64,000 bases of DNA, taken from NCBI RefSeq assembly GCF_036884655.1, contig NC_088340.1, forward strand, positions 25,615,001-25,679,000, in the 5' to 3' direction. This document shows positions 58,471-64,000 of the stretch, piece by piece; positions within the stretch are counted from its first letter, which is position 1; every line of letters begins with the position of its first letter. A program made the position numbers and the translations under genes. Source of the stretch: Musa acuminata AAA Group (Eukaryota > Streptophyta > Magnoliopsida > Zingiberales > Musaceae). The notes under the pieces were generated by a model. That model saw only the letters and a list, made by a program, of their open reading frames with translations. It had not been told where the DNA came from and ran no database searches.

Positions 58471-60979
58471 AAAGGGCTCCAACGGTCAATTTGACCGTTG
58501 GAGCACTGTAGCACTGCTACAGTGTGGTAACGGTCGATTTCGACCGTTACCGAGTGGTACCGGGCGGTAACGGTCGAAATTTCGACTGTTACCGCCCGAT
58601 ATTAGGTTTTTTGGGTGTACCGCCCGGTAGCGGGCGGTCCGCGTACCGGTCACTTATCGGACCGGTACGTACCGCCCGTACCGGGCGGTACGATTCGGTA
58701 AGTCAATCCTTGCGGGCAACGACTCCAAAAGTCCCATCGGCTTCCGCTGCTCTACCTTATCTTGTTGGTAAGTAAGGCACATTCGAATATATTCCTCCAC
58801 ATCAATCCCCATCTTCGGCTAATAGAAGGCCCTCTCCACGAGAGCCAATGTTCGGTGAATGCTTGGATGTCTAGCCCAAATGGAATTATGACACTCTCAA
58901 GAGTTCACGCCTCAAATTGTTTGCTCGAGGAACATAAACCCTATTTTCTTTGGTGTAGATGAATTCCTCCTGGACTCAAAATCATCGTGCCTTGCCTTCT
59001 TTGATTAGTTGCATCAGGGTTATTGCTTGGGGATTATTGTGCAGTCCATTCCTAATCTTGGAAAGGAAGTTGGAGTGCAACTGACTTACTTGGCCTCCGC
59101 CTTCCAATTGCATGGCATTCCCCAGCTCCACTTTCCGACTCAACGTATCGACCACGATATTTGCTCTTCCGGGCTTGTACTTCATTGCCATATCAGACTC
59201 AGCCAGGAAGTCATACCATCGTGCTTGCTTTGGGGAGAGTTTCTTTTGAGTATGTAACTCAAAGCGATGTTGTCCGTCCTTAGCATAAATCGTGATCCGA
59301 GAAGGCAGTGCCGCTAAACTCATAGACAATAGATCACCACTGTCATCTCCTTCTCGTGCACTGGATACCACCGCTTGATCTCGTTGAGCTTGCGGCTCTC
59401 GTAGGCCACCAGGTGACCCTCATGCATGAGTACTCCCCCAATAGCGAAGTCTGAAGCATTTGTATAGACTTCAAAAGGCTTCTTATAGTTCGGCAATTTG
59501 AGTATCAATTATTCCAACATAACAGTTTGTAGATCTTGGAATGCTACTTTGCATTTGTCGGACCATCGCCAAGGCTGCTCCTTTAGCAACTTCGTCAGTA
59601 GAGCTGTGCGCTTCGAATATCCAACTGATAAAGCGTCGATAATAGTTGACGAAACCAAGGAAGGATCTCAGCTCCGGCAACTTCTTTGGTGTTTGCCATT
59701 TCGCCATAGCTTGCACCTTTGATTTATCCATCTAAATAGAACCATCGCCAATTCGGTGCCCCAAGAACAAAATCTCCGTCTGAGTAAAGTAGCACTTCTT
59801 CCTTTTCACGAACAAAGTGTTCTTCCTGAGAACCTTGAAAATTGTTTGAAGGTGCTCAATATGCTCCTCGAGCGTTTTACTGTAAACGACGATGTCGTCC
59901 AAGTAGACAACCACAAACTCGTCCAAATACTCCTTGAATAGTTAGTTCATGAGAGTGCAGAATGTGGTTGGAGCGTTGGTTAAGCTGAAAGGCATAATCA
60001 AGAACTTGAACGCTCCATACCTGGTCACGTAGGTAGTCTTCACTTCATTGCCTTAAACAATGCGTATTTGCTAGTACCCTGACCGAAGGTCGAGTTTTGA
60101 GAAATACTTTGTTTTACCCAGTTGGTCGAACAAGTTACGATGAGCGCGATGGGGTACTTGTTCTTCACCGTTACCTTGTTGAGGGCTCAGTAGTCGACTC
60201 ATAATTGGAGGCTCCCATCTTGTTTCTTTTGGAAGAGGATTAGAGCTCCAAATGGTGCTTTGGAACTGCGGATGAGACCACTGCTTAGCAGTTCATCTAA
60301 TTGCTTCCTGAGCTCTGCCAACTTTGGAGGGGCCATGCAGTATGGTGGTTTCACTAGATGCTTCAGTTCCTGCTCTAGCTCGATACGATGATCCACGCCT
60401 CTGCGTGGTGGCAGAGTTTTTGCCACCACAGTAGGTTCATGAATGACATTCTCATCAAATGTCGCCAGCTTTACAATGGCCACGAAAGTTAAATTCACCT
60501 TTTCGTACCCGCTTCTTCAGTTGTAATACTGATAGATATTATGGGTCCTTGGTCCCTCCTTGAGAAACAGGAACCATGCAAGGGTTATTGCCTCTCATTA
60601 AACATAGGGAGTTTAGGAATGACATTGGCACAAACTTTGCCGCATGCATGAATTCCATTCCGAGAATCACTTGGAAGTTGTCCAGTGGCACCGCCATCAT
60701 GTTTGTGCTTCCGCTCTATGTCCCAATCTTGATGGGCACTACTTTTGCCAACTCAGAGATTCGCTTAGCCTCCGAGTTCACTGCCTTAGGTTTTTCTCCA
60801 AGTTTAGCCCAAGTTGCCTTGGTTCTCTATCGATAATGAAATTGTGGGTGGCACTTGTGTCCACCATCACACTATCACGGACAAAACTGTAAACAAGGTG
60901 TTTAGTGTAATGCTCATGTATGTTTATATCTTTTGGTTTGTTCATGCTTTGCACAACATATAGAGAGATGGTCAAAGGC

Positions 60980-61317
60980 TTAACAACCCCAATTTAGTTG
61001 GGTTTGGTGGCCATTTTAGGCTTGTAAATAAAGGTTGTGTCATGTTGACACTTGTGGGAGATCTCGGTCTGTAGTGGACATTTTGGATCCTTTGTTGTGC
61101 GATCGCTCAGAGCTTGTGAAGTCTGTTTGTAATTTGCATTGGTTATGAAGTGTTTTCTGAAATGTTTGCTTGTGGATCCCGAGTGAGGCACTTTCTCTAA
61201 CCCGTTTTATCTTTTGTAGGTCCTAAGGGATCATGAGAAGTTTCGAGGAGGCTGACCTTTGCGGACGGACATACAAGGGTGCCGCACGACTAGGCAAAAC
61301 CAACTAAGTCCGTGACA
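60980..61317 (+). repeat. Plus-strand LTR end (element H)
   Basis: The end CTAAGTCCGTGACA at 61317 followed by a primer site marks a 5' LTR. The left edge is not resolved; sequence changes character near 60980, after G4 protease. Confidence 0.6.
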
Positions 61318-61319
61318 GA

Positions 61320-61331
61320 TGGTATTAGAGC
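61320..61331 (+). other. Primer binding site of element H
   Basis: TGGTATTAGAGC differs by one base from the iMet-type site and lies two bases after the LTR end. Confidence 0.7.
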
Positions 61332-62790
61332 GAGACAAGCACTTATAGAAATACTTGGCATGTAAACGTGGGGGACCTAGCGGGGCTGTGTTGAGGGCAG
61401 CTAGCACGTGCGACCGTTTGAGGGAAAAACGAGCATGAAGATGTAGGGAAAATGAGTCGCTTAGAGGAGCAGACATCTGAGATTGACATTTAGAGGAATG
61501 GCCAACCCTTCGCGCAAGAGGCATTACGAGGACAAGCAAGCTGGGAAGAATACCTAGCGCACAAAGGTTGGGATGGCTGAGTTTGAGCTACGGCTCAATG
61601 TTGGCAACCATACTTGATGGTGCTCAAGGCAAGTGAGGCGCTTGATAAAGGATGAGCCCATGTAAGGTGGAATGAGTTGTTCAGCGACCGAAAGAGTTGT
61701 GCAAAGCTCATAGAGGTGAGGGAAATTGCTAACTCGAAGAATTCGGTACTCATGCAAAGGCTTGTATGCGAACGATGGAGTGTTCGTGGCCATCCCAAGG
61801 CGATCGAAACTCGGTGCCATGGAGCATTGAAACTTTCTCTTCAGCATGAGAAGGATACGTCTGTAGGAGGTTGAAGTGTGCAGCGAGTTCAACATGTTAC
61901 TAGGCCTTGAGGGGCGCAGTGGGTACTGTATTGACGTGGAGTCGCAATCTAGCAAGTGTGTTTGTGGGAGGCAGAACAATACACAGTTTGTTCAGCAGTG
62001 CGGAGTAGTCCAAGGGGATGGTGGTCTCCAAAACTTTCAGAGAGATGGAAGCGAAGAGAGAAGTTGCTCCAACGGGATAGATATCTAGGAGGGATAAGTC
62101 CCGACTCTCCAGAGGGAGAACCATGTGCAACGGACCGCACATGTTGAGGAGTACCTCAAAAATAACTTCACAAAGCTCAACGGATCGAGCGAGCGGCGAG
62201 GAGTCATCGCATGATCTCACTTTAGATAATGCATTGAGGAATGCATTGAGAGATCAAGTGGGGGAACGATCCAAGGCAACACAAATGAAGACACACTTAG
62301 AGTCGATATGGAGATCATGCTCAACGAAGGGCTGACCCGTGGAATGGTGGGCGCGAGGGCCACCATTAACTCAATGCAAAACGAGGAGCAGAGCAACTTG
62401 GGTGTAACTTGGCGAAGTACTCAAGCCGCATAAAGGTAGCTGACATAGAAGATGGAATATGGAGCGGAGGCACGGAGTTTTCCTTGGACAGAGATTAAGG
62501 ACATGAACTCTTGCAGAGGCAAGAGCGGGTTCATGTCGTTCCATGGGTCCCTCATTCTGATGGAGCGAGCTCATCCTGCATGGTGCCAAAGTCGAAGGGA
62601 GCCTCGAGGCGCATGCACCTTACCTCAGAGAAGCATTTGACGGAGGAACTGAGGCGACTCAACTTGCGGAGGCGAAGTTGGGTTCAGAAAGCCTTGGCAT
62701 GGGGCAAGAGGACGTAGAGGCGGGTACTTTTGAAGAATATACCACAGTGTTGCCATTCAAGTTGCCATGTAGGGAGTAGTGCGCAGCGGA
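61332..62790 (+). mobile_element. Long non-coding leader of element H
   Basis: About 1.45 kb after the primer site without a gag frame or zinc knuckle on either strand; the short ORFs overlap on both strands and show no known domain. It could be the non-coding interior of a large retrotransposon derivative (LARD) or a long leader. Its right edge is where the base composition turns AT-rich. Confidence 0.5.
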
Positions 62791-63470
62791 GATTGTGCTG
62801 CACACTAAAATTCATAACAAAATTTCATCAAGGAAATTAAAGTTTCTTGTAGATGTTCATTTTCAGTTAAAGTGATATAAATTCAACCCAAGAAATCTTC
62901 GTGAGGAGTCCCATGCCAAAAGTTTTGGTTCTTATAGGTCCACAAGAAAGAAACAAATATAATGCATGAACTTAATATTCTGCCAAATTTTGGCATTGGT
63001 CATGTTATCAACACAGAGAACTTAACATGTAATCAAAACTGTAAGATAAGGTTTCAACTAACTTCCCTGGTACCTTATTTTGCCCCTTCACCTCTGTAAC
63101 CTATTGCTTCCCCATCTTTACGAAACCTTTCAAGGAGAAGATAGACAATAGATTGTTGGGTATAACAAAATTCTTATCAAGTTGAAAGTGTGACCATATT
63201 CAAACTGCACTTGGACTACCAAGAAGGAATTATAGTGAATCAGCCTGAACTCTTTGAACACTTCTTTAGTATCCACTCGTTGAGAATAAATGCTTTCCAT
63301 ATGATCAGGGACAATCTCAACAACACACAACAGAATTGTTTAACCTTTATTGAAGGGCTTTTTGAAGCCTCAAAACCCTATCTAGCCAAGCAAAGCCCTT
63401 TTCACAGCAGTCCACTTACCCCAATCCAAATACTACTAGGACTAGGATTAGGACTGCCCTCACCCAAATA
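62791..63470. other. No gene seen: unassigned
   Basis: AT-rich sequence without recognised repeats, exons or RNA genes. Confidence 0.4.
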
Positions 63471-64000
63471 GGGGCATCCACAAGGAGAGGTTGGTGCCAA
63501 CTCCTAATAGGAGTAGGAATCCCATGCATGAGCCCTAAAACAAGTCCTAAAGGCACTAGGACTTTCCAAGACATATGGCATTAAGACTCTCTAAGTCCTA
63601 ATTGTTTTAGGATTCTCTTAAGTCCTAACCTAGTTAGGACTCCACCTCTTCCTCAGCTATAGAAGGAGGAGGAGAGACCCATCTAAGGCATCCCAAGGGA
63701 AACCAAGAATCCTCTAGCAAGTGCCTAGTTGGCCCTAGTTTTTCCAGTCTTAGAAGAGAGAAGAGAAAAGAGGAGAAGAGAGAGAGGAGGAATTTGGCAA
63801 GGTATAGCCAGTCCTTCCAACCATAGCCTTTTTCTTCGCATTTCAATAGTCAAGGCTTTGCATCAAGCTCCGCCCAGCTGCTATGAGAAGCCTCAAAGCC
63901 TGTTGCCTGCTGTCCAAACCTTAGGAGGAGGTTCCAATAGCGGAAACCGATAGCAATACACAAACTATCGAGAGTGCCCAGGTGCTGTCCAAAGACAACC
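63471..64000. repeat. TAGGACT/AGTCCTA-rich stretch, possibly an LTR
   Basis: TAGGACT and its complement occur many times at 63430-63650, followed by CTATAGAAGGAGG and a purine-rich block (63730-63800). The style recalls the LTRs of G1 and G2, but no LTR end or primer site is visible before the window ends. Confidence 0.35.

Larger units (their letters stand above)
53881..58712 (-). mobile_element. Complete hAT DNA transposon
   Basis: 4832 bp with exact 8-bp target duplication CGGGCAAC (53873-53880 and 58713-58720). The ends are CAAGGTTCGCC (left) and CAAGGATTGAC (right, minus strand), so the terminal repeat is short and imperfect. About 120 bp on the left and 200 bp on the right are dense in GGTACGG/CCGTACC and AACGGTCGAAA palindromes, probable transposase binding sites. 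One spliced transposase gene lies on the minus strand. It sits inside the integrase of G4. Confidence 0.95.
52160..60975 (-). mobile_element. Ty3-gypsy chromovirus G4, split by a hAT element
   Basis: The minus strand carries protease (60975 leftwards), reverse transcriptase, RNase H, integrase and a chromodomain, then a polypurine tract (52757-52770) and the 3' LTR (start TGTCACGAACGG at 52756, running left; its far end is not fixed). The 5' LTR and gag were not found: a different, plus-strand LTR begins near 60980. The chromodomain places it among plant chromoviruses; similarity to Galadriel/Monkey types is an impression only. Confidence 0.8.
52776..60975 (-). pseudogene. Pol of chromovirus G4
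   Basis: In coding order on the minus strand: protease with VDTSATHNFI (about 60880), reverse transcriptase (GLIRSSKAPFGALILFQKK near 60250; YLDDIVVYS near 59900; [15 protein letters not shown] near 59670), RNase H (VYTNASDFAIGGVL near 59460, where the usual catalytic Asp is Asn), integrase (up to KVEQRKPMGLLESLPV at 58730, continuing after the hAT at 53872 with FSKYATF, then HPQTNGQT near 53560) and, after VFQANNLKAYH, a chromodomain with YLVKWRKLP and EASWEPEDAL (about 52800-52920). Many stops and frameshifts. The hAT insertion splits integrase. Confidence 0.8.

Noticed and set aside
61231..62220. Minus-strand ORFs of 100-141 codons
   Set aside because: They overlap ORFs on the other strand, show no domain and lie in the leader of element H.

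Overview
The window is plant nuclear DNA made almost entirely of nested LTR retrotransposons and hAT transposons, plus the 5' part of one spliced host gene. The elements have tRNA-iMet primer sites, plant-type Ty1-copia and Ty3-gypsy polyproteins and hAT transposases with BED and DUF659-like domains. The mix (SIRE/Maximus-type copia, a second copia family with 1.5 kb LTRs, a chromodomain gypsy) fits a monocot. I lean towards a banana-like genome, but only weakly. No RNA genes or CRISPR arrays were seen.

Layout, left half. A SIRE-type copia element on the minus strand (element A, 22085-33167) is the oldest visible layer. Its 3' LTR was hit by a SIRE LTR on the plus strand (B, ends 22084). B was hit by a Ty3-gypsy element (G1, ends 21355). 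G1 was hit by another SIRE LTR (C, ends 1104) and by a full copia element (D, 2218-19714, target duplication GGTGT). D was hit by a copy of its own family in the opposite orientation (E, 9153-17942, target duplication GATAC). A second G1-family gypsy (G2, 25988-31551, target duplication AGTTT) sits inside the gag of A. E keeps one uninterrupted 1285-codon gag-pol. D carries the same gene broken by stops, a frameshift, a deletion and an integrase active-site change.

Layout, middle. From 33168 to 39445 lie old fragments of the D/E copia family and a solo LTR that contains another solo LTR. From about 39950 to 46661 there is the start of a host gene with four recognisable exons; its second intron (4.9 kb) holds an RTE-type LINE fragment and a 919-bp hAT element.

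Layout, right half. A short hAT MITE (47576-50923) carries a 3.2-kb gag-protease gypsy (G3). Then a minus-strand chromodomain gypsy (G4) is split by a 4.8-kb hAT element (53881-58712, target duplication CGGGCAAC) with a three-exon transposase gene. The window ends in a plus-strand LTR, primer site and long non-coding leader, then unassigned sequence.

The most unusual signals are: four hairpins in the copia D/E leader that share one apical sequence but have unrelated, individually complementary outer stems; a gypsy lineage (G1, G2) whose two copies share the same three pol deletions and so must have spread in trans; and an LTR 5' end iterated in tandem in that lineage.
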